DNA from: Setomelanomma holmii
Lineage: Eukaryota; Ascomycota; Dothideomycetes; Pleosporales; Phaeosphaeriaceae
Assembly (NCBI GenBank): GCA_010015745.1
Contig: ML978162.1
Span: 434,001-498,000, forward strand
Direction of reading: 5' to 3'
Length of the DNA stretch: 64,000 bases
The position numbers and the translations under genes were made by a program. Positions 36,365 to 48,417 of the stretch are shown here, piece after piece. The stretch's first letter is position 1. Each line of letters starts with the position of its first letter. The notes below the pieces were generated by a model that saw only the letters and a program-made list of their open reading frames with translations, was not told where the DNA came from and ran no database searches.

Positions 36365-37522
36365 ATTGTGGCGGGGTAGAGACGATACGCCTCAACGTCT
36401 GATGACATGGGAACCAGGTAATTCCCAAAACCAAGGAAAAGTAAGTGTACTCAGTGAGCTCGGCGAGCTAGGAGGTTGGAACTCCTAGAAGCCTGACGGG
36501 GGATTGTGGATAGAGATGGTCGGGATTCGGGACTCGGGTGGACGTGTCTCATACGCGAACGGCGGCTGCAGCAACCCTCTGATGCCATAGACCAAACTAA
36601 TCCAGGAAGTATGAACGCGATGTGAAGTCAGGGGTCGACTGCCGCGTAGAATAGCGCGTCGCGTGAAGGGAGTGAGAGTGAAGCCGACGTCGTTGACGGC
36701 GTTCAGACACTGCCTGCTGCTTTGAGGCTGGAACCGCGCGGTCACATGGGCTCAACGCGCCAGCTGATTTTAGTGGGTGGCGATTGCAACTCCGTCCCAA
36801 CACCCTCCAGTCGATCAATTAGCCTTATGCACTGTAGAGAACGAGATTTTTTCCATGCAGATTGCGCCATTCGTGTTTGGCTGCGAACTGTTATAAGCAT
36901 GACAGCATGCATCAAACGCGGAAGAGGCGCCCATCAGGGTCTTTGAGTGGATAGCCGTGTTCGTGCAACTCGCACAAACTGGTTTGACGTTCTCACCTCC
37001 AATGGACACCAGATCCTCTTGTTCGACTGCATTATTGACGGGGCGTGTATAATTTCGCACGACTTTAGGAAGCTGATGACAACTACAGTATATATGCCAG
37101 GAGGCTTTCACTGCCTTATATACTTGTCGCGAAACTACTTGACATGCGCGAGCGCCTTCAGCTATTATTCACTGCAGAAAAAGGTCTGGTAATTGATAGA
37201 CCTTGAGTGAGGTCATCAAAAACGCTTCCATTGCCTGATAGATGATGTTGTCGCAAGATTATCGCAAACGACCTTTGGTGGTACTCGAAAAGACCTCTGA
37301 GCTTTAAGTCACAAGCTGGGACGTTAAAGCGTGTGCGGATAGGGCTAGAGTGTTCGAATGAGTTGCGTCACGCTTGTGCGAAGATCATGTATCGCGAGAC
37401 GGTGGTGATGGCAGCTCACGTGAATTCGATATGATGATATATTGGTACACACAGTTTAAATCGAAATCATACACGCTCCATCCCATTCCCTTCCCGAGAA
37501 CGCCAAATGACGCAATCCAATC
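36365..37522. other. Intergenic region
   Basis: 1.16 kb between the start of the Whi5-like gene and the stop of PPT1. Short frames only; nothing recognisable apart from presumed promoter sequence at the left end. Confidence 0.4.
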
Positions 37523-38515
37523 CTACAACTCAATAACTTCCTGCCTGCTCTCCGCAGCAACCCCCGTACCCTCCCAGCTCCCACTCTTTGTACTGAAGTA
37601 TTTACTGAAGACATCTGTTAGTATCCCATCACTCAATTGCATATGTCCTCCCTCCGTCGTTTCGAAATGCAATCCGCCCTTCCTGTCCAAAGCCTTCAAC
37701 CCAATCCAATCCTGCTTATATATCTCCCTGTCCCTGAGTTGCGTCACGCTGCCATCACTCCCATTCGTATACGCGAACCATCCACTTTCTTTCGGTATAA
37801 CAGTCGTGTCCTCGTCGAAGAGGTACATGACGAAATTGTCCAATTGAGACAAATGTTTTGCGTATGTTACGTTCTTTAATGTTCGCTCGTTGTTGATGTC
37901 TGCGAGGAAGTTGCTGTTCTCCAGGTATTCAGGTGTGGGAACACCTGTGGTGTCGTTTGTGGATTTGAAGTATTGCGCTGGAACGAGGTTTCCTTGGACC
38001 CAATGGCCCCATGTATTACTCTTCAGTAGCCCAACGTATCCCTTGCACAACCAGTCCCCGTCCTTACAGATTTGGTACTTTGCAATTCCGTTATGTTGGC
38101 TTCCGAACGTGACGAGGTTCTTCACTTTGATCCGGTCTCCACACCTTTCCACCAGCCCTCGTAAGAACTGTCCGCCTTGCGAGAATCCGAGCGCGTTGAG
38201 GGCAGGTGCCTTAGAAAGAACCTCGTGCGTTTCAATGTCGATGCACACTTGTGCGATTTGCTCTGTCAGGTTGCCCAGGAATGTGGCGCGACTATCTGTC
38301 CCCGGATCGTCGTGGCACCGGATATAGTACACGTATGTGCCAGGGTTCGTTTCGTTCGCAAGGTCGCCGACGCTGTGGAGGCCGTCGGCCGCGTAGTTGT
38401 CGCCTAGGCCGTGCCAGATGAGGAGCGGGAGAGGTTCAGATTTCGATGGTACGAGCGGGGAGGCGAAGACCTGAGCTACGAGTAGCAGTGTCGAGAGGGG
38501 TAGGAGGTGCAGCAT
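37523..38515 (-). CDS. PPT1: Palmitoyl-protein thioesterase
   Basis: Single exon of 330 aa from the ATG at 38515, chosen because it begins a clean signal peptide (LHLLPLSTLLLVAQVFASPL). The frame stays open upstream to 38929 but has no ATG-led extension with conserved features. PPT1 is a lysosomal/vacuolar alpha/beta hydrolase that removes fatty acyl groups from cysteine residues of S-acylated proteins. Visible: LLIWHGLGDNYAADGL near the mature N-terminus, the nucleophile elbow ALGFSQGGQFLRGL, LVTFGSQHNGIAKY, a candidate acid near YLFDEDTTVIP and the C-terminal TTEGGHMQL with predicted catalytic His. Several N-glycosylation sequons (NLT, NDTT, NVT, NGS) fit the secretory pathway. Confidence 0.95.
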   Translation of the reverse strand: MLHLLPLSTLLLVAQVFASPLVPSKSEPLPLLIWHGLGDNYAADGLHSVGDLANETNPGTYVYYIRCHDDPGTDSRATFLGNLTEQIAQVCIDIETHEVLSKAPALNALGFSQGGQFLRGLVERCGDRIKVKNLVTFGSQHNGIAKYQICKDGDWLCKGYVGLLKSNTWGHWVQGNLVPAQYFKSTNDTTGVPTPEYLENSNFLADINNERTLKNVTYAKHLSQLDNFVMYLFDEDTTVIPKESGWFAYTNGSDGSVTQLRDREIYKQDWIGLKALDRKGGLHFETTEGGHMQLSDGILTDVFSKYFSTKSGSWEGTGVAAESRQEVIEL

Positions 38516-39216
38516 GTTTGCAGTGCTCAGAGTGTGGTGCTGTGGTGTAGGTTGATGAGGCGCAGTTGGAGCTGCGATACCTTGTATGGCGTCAAGATGG
38601 TTGTGAGGTAAGTTTAGCCGTGCCGAGGTCGGCTGCACTTTCATTCTCTGGCCAGCTTCGGAACATGCGAGGGCGAGAGAGCACTGCAATCGATGCGACT
38701 TCGAAAACTTGCCTGGATAGGCAATCTGCTGTCTACTTGTGTGGGCGGCGCGAGGACGGAAGTGTTCTCCGCAATCGACGGCCGCATGCAAACCTTCCGA
38801 AAGCGGGTTGCGCTCGGATTCCGCTCGTTGAGGCGTGGAAACACAGCGGAAGCCGAGCGGAAGCCGTAGGCAATCGACACTTTGTCGCCAAACTTCCAGA
38901 TAGGGCAGGTTTAGTTCCGCTTTCCGCAACGGAGTGGAACTGGATGGAAGCCATTCCTCAAATGTTCCGTACTCGACTACTCAATTTTATTCACAGGTGG
39001 CTGGGTGCAAATGTGGATCTGCAGAGGTTGAGAGACGAGCCATTTTGACACACCTCGAGCTGTGCCTCTGAGCATACGATTTCAAGAGGGTAGCGACGAT
39101 GACAAGACTGTCTCTGTTGCCTGAGAACATTCAGGGTATATGATCAGAATTCGAGACACTCTAAATACCATCCGTGAGGACGCCTAACGCCGTTCCATGC
39201 AATATGCGCGCTCGCA
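38516..39216. other. Upstream region of PPT1
   Basis: Lies between PPT1 and the stop of the L1-domain gene. It contains five copies of TTCCGC or its complement GCGGAA within 109 bases (see separate entry). No gene is supported. Confidence 0.45.
38819..38927. promoter_or_regulatory. Cluster of TTCCGC/GCGGAA motifs
   Basis: TTCCGC occurs at 38819-38824, 38915-38920 and 38922-38927, and its complement GCGGAA at 38846-38851 and 38857-38862. The middle pair forms a perfect tandem AGCGGAAGCCG repeat (38845-38866). The cluster is 300-410 bases upstream of the PPT1 start. Such density suggests a multi-site transcription-factor target; the factor is unknown. Confidence 0.35.
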
Positions 39217-40441
39217 TCAGCCAGCAAGCAGCGGTGTCTGTACACCTGATAGGGCCGCATCCTTCAACGCCTTCCTCTTCTCTTTGCTGATGCTCTTCTT
39301 TTCCGACTTCTGCGCCTTCTTCGCATCGCGCCTCGCCTTCTTAACCGCAAACTCCTCGTCGTCAAGCATCTCCTCCTCCCATTCCTCCCATTTCCTTTTA
39401 CGCTCGGTTGACTTACCAGCACCAAGACTCTTGCCGTGGTACGGCTGTTCAAGAACTTGTGTCTCATCGGCCCATAGCTCCTCAGCAAGCCAGATGGGGA
39501 GTGCCTTGGTTGCGGGGCCTTTGAGGTGTAGGGAGCGAACATTGCGCCATCCTTGCTCGATGTGCCTCGGTATTATGGCAGCGACAACGGCGGATGTGTT
39601 TTCGGTGAGTTGCTTAGGGGTCATGGATAGAGTGCCAACGCGAATAGATGTGTTTGCTGAAGCGCTCATGCTGAGGTACGTCGAGGTTAGAGCAGCCTCC
39701 ATTTCCTTTGCGACGCCTTGCGGTGTCCCAACCACGTTCTGGGGCTCTTTGCTGTCCTTCTTTGCGCTCTTATCAATATATGCGCCAGCAGTGAGCCGGA
39801 TGGGAATAGGACGCTTAGCCTTGCTCTGGTAGAATGTTTTCCCAAGGAACTCCGCCACGATGTTAATAACGCGATCATCGACCATGAAGAGATCAAACTC
39901 TGCCAAAAGCGCGCGCTTCTGCTCAAAGGACTTGTATCGCTTCTTCATTTTTTCCACACCGAGGACACGGATAACCTTTTCGCCAAGGGTAGCAGGGAAA
40001 GCATCGGAAGCTACGAGGTCCTTGTAGGCTCGCTGTGGGTCTTTGGTGAAGATACATATCCGCACATCATTGGGAATGATAGAATGTGGGAGACGGCTGT
40101 ATAATGTTTAGCTTGTTTTCCAGCATAATCAAGTAGAGAGAGACTGACATCTTGGTTGGCTTCAAGCGGTTGGTGTTGCTAACGTGCTTTTTGGTGGACA
40201 CACTCAGCAAGATGGGCAGATCGTTGTCTTCTGCCTCGTCTTCATCATCTGCCAGATTCTTGACCGCCGCCTTCTCGTCCTTCTCCTCTGCGTGCTTTTT
40301 CATATGCGACACCAAGGCTTTTGCGGCGCGCTCGACTTGCGCAGGATCCAGCTGGTATGGTGTGCCATTTGCGACTTTGGTAGTGAGTGGCGCCTCGGCC
40401 GTCTTCGTCTCCTTCTTTGTAATAGACTTTGATTTCACCAT
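39217..40441 (-). CDS. Ribosomal L1-domain protein (Utp30/Cic1/RSL1D1-like)
   Basis: Exons 40441-40149 and 40096-39217 around a 52-nt intron (GTCAGT..GCTAAAC..TACAG, phase 2) give 390 aa. The splice restores TKIRLPHSIIPNDVRICIFTKDPQRAYKDLV, the start of an L1-like fold. The following KRYKSFEQKRALLAEFDLFMVDDRVINIVAEFLGKTFYQSKAKRPIPI block is typical of nucleolar L1-domain proteins that bind pre-rRNA during subunit assembly. Both tails are Lys-rich (MVKSKSITKKETK at the N-terminus; KKARRDAKKAQKSEKKSIS at the C-terminus), fitting nucleolar location. Whether it is the Utp30 (90S) or Cic1/Nsa3 (60S) ortholog cannot be settled from sequence alone. Confidence 0.9.
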
Positions 40442-42084
40442 AGCTGCGAGATTGTGGTCGTTGTGAATGTCTCGTAAGCGCATTCCAAGATTCCCGCGAA
40501 CAAGTCTCGAAACTTTTTGTCGGATCGGACGAATAATTCGCCGGAGCTCCACCTTCCATTCTGCTCGCTCAATCGGGAAAGAGTATTGAGCTTGATCTAC
40601 CGCTAGCCAATCAGCGCGTCGCAACCATGGAAGTCGCGTTAAGGCACACGACAATCTTCCTTCGGGCATTGACTGATGGGATTAAATATGTTTTCTATGA
40701 CTGCATGGTGCAAGCCACCGGCCGCAGTGCAATCTCTCGCATTCATTCGCTGTATCTGCATGCTGTGAGAACAACGTGACTACGACATACGACGGTCATT
40801 TGGGTTGATGAAGCTGTCAAGAGCTTCGAAAGCATATCGCGGTAAAAGTCCTCTCGTTGGCAATGTCTCAAAGGCCTCAACGGCAGTTGATTCCAGTTCG
40901 TTGAATCTTGACTTTGAGCCAGGCGGCACGAGATCGACAAGTTCCATCCGATCTGGTGCTTCAGCCGAAAGACCCTACCACCAAATTTCTCGACGCGTCT
41001 GTACCGCTTCTTCGCGTCAACCTTCAGCCTCGATAATCCACTTTGAAGCATCACGGCATCCTTTCGGCGCTGCTACAGTGGCTGCTGCACGAAGATTTTC
41101 TTTTCACTTGCGTGACGTCCTTCGTGCAGCTGTGTCCCACTTCGCATAGGGCTTACTCCACGTCTAGCCAGTCAGAGACCGGTCCATCTACGCATTTGTA
41201 TTTGCAATTGGTCCAAGATTAGCGGCGCACTGCCAGATTGATTGTTCATGAACGACTGAATATCCACAGATCTTAATGTTGTCTCGGCTATTGACCAATA
41301 TAATACTAGGCGCATCACCCTTGGGTATCTTCGATTGCATTCGCAAATACTGCAAACGCTTCAAGTTCGCCTGTGAAGTCCTCACAAGGAAGTGATGACG
41401 GCGACAGAACCATTTTAGCGTAACATGAACGCAGCAAAGGCGGTATGTAATGGACGTGAAGCAGCCCAGCGCGTACAAAGTGCCAATCGAGTGGGTAAAT
41501 GTGCGATTAGCTGCAGCGTAGAGGGGCTGGGACGGGTTAGAAACCAAGTTACAAGATCGAGCCGAGCTAGGAATGCGCGTAATAGGTGTGATCATTGTGT
41601 GCTCGTGCACAGAGGCTTATGAACGGATGATGGTCGCCGAGTTGGAGAACATTGATCCAAAGTTGAAGACAACGAGATGGAGCGCAGACAGCCCAAATTG
41701 CAGATATGTAGAGGGTAATAATATAGAGCATTAAATACATTCGAGATCCGAAAAGATCCAGATCTTGAGCCAGGGAGCAGGAGTGTACGCTCGGTGAATG
41801 CGTCTTCTGTTCCGTGCGGGTCTGGTCAGAGCTCCTTCGCGCTACTATCCACACTCGCGTACGCGACACCACTCTTCGCGGCCGTTCCAGAGACCACTTC
41901 AGTTTCGCAATTGACCTCATGGCCTCTTCTTCCTGACCACCTCCTGTCTCCTCTTCCTCTTCTCCTATATTCACGCTCGTTCGACATCCGTGTCTGCAGC
42001 TCGCAGCGCACACGACACGCCCGCGCTTCGCCCATCTCGACATCGACACGTCCTGCCTCGCGTTCTAAGACCTCACACGGTGCC
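40442..42084. other. 1.6-kb intergenic region
   Basis: Divergent region between the L1-domain gene and the FHA gene. A 114-codon + frame (40805-41149) overlaps a 103-codon minus frame, and minus frames of 140-160 codons lie at 41188-42049; none carries a domain. The frame of the FHA gene is open upstream to about 41794 but lacks an ATG. Confidence 0.4.
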
Positions 42085-43997
42085 ATGGACGACTCGTCGA
42101 GCCATGCAGCGCATCAATTGCCCGTGGAGTCGACTGAGGGTCGCGTTGAACCTGCCCCAAAGCCGTCTCTTCTCCCCGCATTTGGTGACGAGACGGCTTT
42201 TAGCTCCTCGCCCTTCCCACGTCCCTCCTCAAAACGCAAGTTAGAGGAGGATTCACCCACGTTCCCCAAACAGGCCCTGAAATACTTTCCGACTCCAGTA
42301 CCGTCAGTGCCAACTTCGTCTACCGGCATCCTGCCTTCCTCATCGCCCCGTAATGGTCGCCGGGCCCTGCAGCGGACCGTGTCTGCACTCTCTGAGCGGA
42401 CCCCGCTAGGTGCAGTGCCGACTGTGGATCTGCCTTTCGATGGCGAAGTCGTGCGTATGGGCAGGTCTTCGAACACGTCGGACTACCAGCTATCTACCAA
42501 TCGCCTCATTTCACGCGTTCACGTCCAGGCCGCGTATCACGCGCCTAGCGCGACATATCCGCACGGGTATATTGAGGTTGAGTGCTTGGGATGGAACGGA
42601 GCAAAGATCCACTGCAGAGGGCGTGTCTTCGAATTGAGCAAGGGAGACACATATATGTCGGAGAACCCCGAGACTGAGATCATGTTGGACGTGCAGGATA
42701 CCCGCGTCATGATCGCCTGGCCAGCTATCCCCACGCCCAAGCTTTCGTGGGATTCGGAAGAGGATGATATGCCCACACCGACACGTCGCCGGCTCAAGGA
42801 TGCCTTTGATTCGAGCCCTCCTGTCGTGCCTCGGTCACCAGTCTCGCAGAGCCCTATTCGTCAACCTCTCTTTCCCACGCTCGGGTCCACCACCCAGTCT
42901 GGTCCTGTCCACGTCTTCGAGGATGCTGATGCTAGTGAGGTCAGGCCAAAGGTCGAAAGCCCAGATCCTGCTGAGAAGACATTTATCCGCCCAGCTCTAC
43001 CACGTCCCGGTTCAGTTCCGGAAGGTGATAGTTTTGATGCCAAAAGCAGTATGCTGTCGTCATTCGTAGAAGACGACTTCTCCGACGGAGACGAAGAGAA
43101 CGATCCCATTGTCCACTCCTTCGGACCCTTCGGCGAGAACATACTTAACGGTCTTGCTTCTTTCTCAACTGCCACACCGACCCAATCTAACACCCCACGT
43201 CTTCGCGCTCCATTACTGTCTCCATCACCAAGACGTTCATCCGTTGAGCCCTTACGCTTCCAGGTATCACCCATCAAGAACCACGTCGTCAACCAGCTAG
43301 CCTTCTCGCGCATCCACTCGCAGCCACTCTCTACTATCCACAGCAACCTCCCCGCAGAGCTGAAGGCTTGCATCACGAAGACTTCCGACAGTAAGGGCTC
43401 AGATGGTGGTGAGGTGTCCACTCCAGTGCCTCAGCTTTCACGGCAGGACCTCAAGAAGATACTGGACGACACTCCTTGTGTTGGCGAAATCCCTCGAGCT
43501 GGCAAGGATGCTGCAGGTCAGCCATTGGAGAACGAGTTTTACTACGTTCCGGAGATGGATACAAATCAGATGAGACGCGAGACAATTACAGCTGGCTCAC
43601 GCAGCACTGGGCTTCGCTCCGTCCGGAAGACGCACAAGGTAGGCACCCCTTTCATCACGCCATCACACTTGTTATTAGCATAATACGCGTCACCTGGCCG
43701 TGCAATGATTCGTGCGCGGCGATTACCACGCTTCGCGGGAACACGCCTTGCGAGCCTCTGTATAGCCCCAGATACTTTTGTCTCTGATCTTTGTCGATCA
43801 CAAAATACTTTGAAGACAGCCAGACCTCTGCATGAGCAGAGACTTTCTTTGAATACCTTGGAGACATTGTAGCTGAGAGCGCACGAAATATTGCACCACC
43901 TAGTGGTATCTGCTCTGCCGCATTCCATCTTGCCAATCCACTTGGATATCAAGCTAACATTGGCTAGCAATACTACTGGAAGAAGCCTCGCGTCTGA
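42085..43997 (+). CDS. FHA-domain protein, Tos4/Plm2-like
   Basis: Exon 1 42085-43638 and a 30-nt terminal exon 43968-43997 (QYYWKKPRV, TGA) give 527 aa; the 329-nt intron runs GTAGGC..GCTAAC..GGCTAG. Tos4/Plm2 proteins are G1/S-regulated chromatin-associated factors that use an FHA domain to bind phosphothreonine partners, including histone deacetylase complexes. Visible: TPLGAVPTVDLPFDGEVVRMGRSS, then the FHA core SRVHVQAAYH and VECLGWNGAKIHCRG, followed by a long Ser/Pro/Asp-rich region and a conserved C-terminus (SRQDLKKILDDTPCVGEI, then GLRSVRKTHKQYYWKKP). Without splicing, translation would end 14 codons after the donor. The start is the ATG before DDSSSHAAHQL. Confidence 0.85.
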
Positions 43998-45370
43998 ACG
44001 ACCCCCGACCAGCCTTTCAAAACTACCCACCTCGATACGTACGCACCGGGCTGCCACCGTGCTCCACCACCAACTACATGCTTCCGATGGCCACATCTGC
44101 CCTTACACAATTCTCGGTTTTTTTGTGCATTGCATAGCGAGGCGTTTCGATACCATTTCCTCATGCCGATTCCAATGTCGTCCTCGAGTATTTCGTGATT
44201 TCCTTTCTCATGTACCATCATCTCTTCAGTTGCATGGCTGGGCGGATGCAAGGTGCATTCCTTACTTCGGTTGTTGTTCACCCCCTGTTTTTCCTTAACA
44301 CTGGTGGTATGTCTACAATTCCGACACTCGGAAAAGTACAACACGCTGGCTTCAACAAGCATCGCTACAATGCTACGCAGCATCAAACGCTTTCATTACG
44401 CGAATCTGCTCCGACGTTATGTGCCAGCTCCTTACTTTGACGGCCAAAGTGCGAAAGTGTATTGAACGTAAAAGCGGCAATATATGGTGGAAAAGTGTTT
44501 TGGATATGTGGATCGATGCATGAGAGTCACTGCATGAAGCTATACGTTCGAGTTGCATAGCACTAGTCGAATATGAATGGCAGGTTTTTTCCAATATTGC
44601 GCAGTTCTGTAAAGTGCACATGCTCTCATAAAGTAGATTAAGTCGCGGATAAGGCCATGATCTCGAGCGGCGAAGCGCAGGAGAGCGAATGGACAGGCGA
44701 AAGATTGATGCTGTGAACACTCTGTAGTACTTCAGGAGGCACTATGAGCTTGAAAGAGACAAGGTGATGCCTATCATGCTGTTGTTGATGCTGTTGCTGT
44801 AATCTTGAACGGGTCACGCCAGGGCCTATTCGCAGCTTTTTCTGCTACGTGAGAGATATGTTCGTCGCTCTCGTGTCCTGAGAAGAGGCACCAACACTAT
44901 TACTTTCCTGATGCTGTGACAAGCGAGTCCCCATTCGCCGCCATGATCCATACCTGCAGATGCAGTTGATTTCGTTACGTCACGAGAAATTATTTTCCTA
45001 GCGACTCGGTGCAAATCTGAGAGACGTGATGCATGACGTAACCACAAATACGATACTAGCGCGCTCTCACGTGACATCAGTACACTCTCCATCACCCAAC
45101 AAGTCATAACGATATTCGAAGCTGTGGATGTTTCATTCTCGACTTGCACGCTGCTTGACCCATATGGCACTACTCCTTGCACGAAAAGGAAAAGGTTGGA
45201 TCAATTCACTCTACATGCCCGGCTGGTATGATGAAACCCGCAATAAGCACGCCGATGATGATGTGCTGTGCCAAAGAGACCATGCCCTCATGTCCATGTC
45301 CATCGCATGCATTCGTCGCATTCGTTGCCACCGACCGGAAACTCGCCAGACGCCGTAGGGAGCGATACGC
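43998..45370. other. Convergent intergenic region
   Basis: 1.37 kb between the stop of the FHA gene and the stop of ubiquitin-L40. Only short, unremarkable frames on both strands; a small CTGTTG-rich patch near 44775 is the only visible low-complexity feature. Confidence 0.4.
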
Positions 45371-45935
<565 letters not shown>

Positions 45936-46189
45936 GGCGGGCAGTTGTCTTCGTTCTCAGATGTCGGAGTTGAGGTCGTGGTGGCCAGGGCCGCTTGTTA
46001 GTAAAATCGTTGTGGGCTTGGCAGCCGCGAACGGACCACACTTGCCCCTCGTGCTCGCAACTTCACCTTAGCAGCAGACACTAGCGCAACATACTCGAAC
46101 ATGCAGACGCGAAAATGCCGTTGATCTCGAACACTGCAACACGTTAATGGCTATCGTTGGGCCGTCAAAGGACATTATTGCATTGCCAA

Positions 46190-47902
46190 TTAAGCATATT
46201 TTGTCCTACTACCCTCACTCTGCTTCCGTCGCCACCTTTCGACCCGTGCCTCAGTAAAGAACACTGCCATCACCAACATGTCCATCGAAAGTCCAGACAA
46301 CCTCGCTGCCTCCTCATAGAATATGGCTGCACGCTTTGGCAAGACTTGCGCGTGCTTCCAAACAGGATACATCTGCCCAGGTCGCAGCACATCTTGATCA
46401 TCGCCGACAACTGACCAGGTCAACATGGCACTGTGTACCGCTTTGACCATCTGGAGCCTCTTTTCGTGAAGTATCTCCTCTGATAGCTTGATTGGCGGAT
46501 GTTTGTTCTTGCCCTCTATTGGGAACATGCCGTACAGCGCGTTCCGAAAGTCATCACTGTCCTTTGCGCGCTGTACCTCTGCCTCGTCGAGGAAGGTCTT
46601 AGCATAAAAGTCGAGGTACTGATCCAGCTGATCTGGTCGCATTTCGAAGATGTCGCTCTCTTGCAACTCGGTAAGCTTTTCAGTCGTGAAACCTGGAGTG
46701 CCCGCTCGCAGCTCCATTCGCGCTGCTTTCATTTGATCGCACCACTTCTTCCAGTCCACAACCGTTGCTGATGGCTCCGAGGGTGACCTTGGAGCTCGTC
46801 GGTGTTTGTCAAATGGGTAGAATAACTTGACGCAAACTATAAGGCTTCCGATGAGCTGAGCTTCGGGTAGATGCCGGATGCCGAGTCGCTGGCGGCCATC
46901 GTGATGAACTGCAAAGTCAAACCCTAGCAAATCTGCCAGCCTTAACGTTGCATCGTACAGCTCGAGAGGCAAGGCCAGCTCGCTTAGATAGCGATACAAA
47001 AGCAATGGGAGGTTGAGAGGTGGCCACACGATCCCATGCTCCTTCTCGAAGCTGATTTGGAGGTTCGTCAGGGTGGTGTAGAAGCGCTGATGTCGCATCA
47101 AGGTCTGGGGGTCAAGCACCACATGATACGACGCTGGCAAGCGATCTTTCATAGCGAAGGGTAGAAGCTTGATTGCTCCTCGGAAAGCCATGTCGCCGTC
47201 CGTGGTCCAAGCATATATGTCGCCTGGCGTGAGAGGAAAGCGCAACGTCGATATGCCGAGATAGCACAGAGCGAGACAGTCATACAAGTTTGGCATGCCT
47301 TGAAGTTTTTTGTCGCGACCCTTGGGGGTGGAGATTGCACCCCGCTCGTTGTCTGTCTCGCTTTCGTCAGTTTCGAGCGTGCTGAAGATTTGAGACTGGG
47401 AATCTGAATCCTGGTTGTCCGTGGCAATTCTTTCCGCGAGCTGGGCGATACGTAGCGCCCACAGATCGAAGATGATCGTCTCGAGCTCGCTTGGCAGTCC
47501 TTTGTTTTGCACCAAAAATCTGATCTGGTGCCTGAGGATGAGCTGCAAGCATTTCAAGTACAAGTCGAAGGCTCGACGACCGACATAATCTGTCAATTCA
47601 TCAGCTTTTGATCCAGTAGAATTGGATCGGACAACCAACGTCGAGCAATCTTCTTTGTGTCATCTCCATCTTTCTGCTTGCGCGAGATCTGTCGCGCAGC
47701 CTGAGTATAGTTATCCTCGTCATCTTCACCTCTGAGCAGACCCTACTAATGGTTAGTCTGGTCGTTGCGGTCCGATATTCTGACCTACTCCTTGTCTGTG
47801 TCCGTTTTGGCAGTAGAGAAAACCATCCTCGGCTTCTTCGTAGGATCTCGATCGGCAATTCTCAACACCGCAAATTGGACCCTTCGTTCGTCGAGGCTCC
47901 AT
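46190..47902 (-). CDS. RRN7: RNA polymerase I core-factor subunit Rrn7
   Basis: Exons 47902-47789, 47742-47640 and 47589-46190, with introns of 46 nt (GTAGGT..ATTAGTAG) and 50 nt (GTTGGT..GACAG), give 538 aa. Rrn7 is the TFIIB-like subunit of the Pol I core factor that recruits polymerase to rDNA promoters. Visible: the N-terminal zinc ribbon GPICGVENCRSR..GFLYCQNGHRQG (Cys-x4-Cys, Cys-x2-His), a LLRGEDDEDNYTQAARQIS linker and the cyclin-like region starting YVGRRAFDLYLKCLQLILRHQIRFLV. The ATG at 47902 sits just before the zinc ribbon; the frame upstream has only a GTG. The second intron's GTTGGT donor is weak, but it restores the conserved junction ARHYVGRRAFDLYL. Confidence 0.88.
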
Positions 47903-48417
47903 AACAGCTCCACTCAAGATCGCATTTTGATCACGCGACACCCGTTTGATGTATATAATGAGCGTGCCAGATTTCTCCCTTCGAAGCAGGAGTATGCGCA
48001 GCGAGATACATCTACGTTTTGATGCGATGAGAACAGGACATCAGAATTCGAGGTTCGAGGTTCACTTTTCACTAGCGCGATCACAAAAGCACTTTCAAGA
48101 ATTCACCAATGGGACACGCCGCATTGCCGTAACATCATCACCTTTTGTCATTTGCCGTAGGGATATATCTAGAAAAGGGAAACATATCGTAAACATTCCC
48201 CCACATGTGGCAATGCAAAAACCCAGAACTTGTCCGAAGAACCACGTGCATTGTTCGCTACTAGCGCAAGATGAGTGCAAATAAATGCTCTCATCACCAC
48301 GTAGACAGCGTAGTTTGTGAGTGGAAAGGCAAGAAGCGCACATTCAAGCTTTTGACCGAAGTTCATCCAAACTCCGCGACTTGTCACCCGCTGATAGCTC
48401 GCGTGTCCAGCACAGAT
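47903..48417. other. Intergenic region
   Basis: 515 bases between the RRN7 start and the eIF-5A stop, both minus. No gene supported; presumed RRN7 promoter and eIF-5A terminator. Confidence 0.4.

Noticed and set aside
41188..42049. Two minus frames of 140 and 160 codons
   Set aside because: They lie opposite the FHA gene's leader, and the Arg/Glu-rich parts mirror Ser/Leu-rich upstream sequence. No domain.
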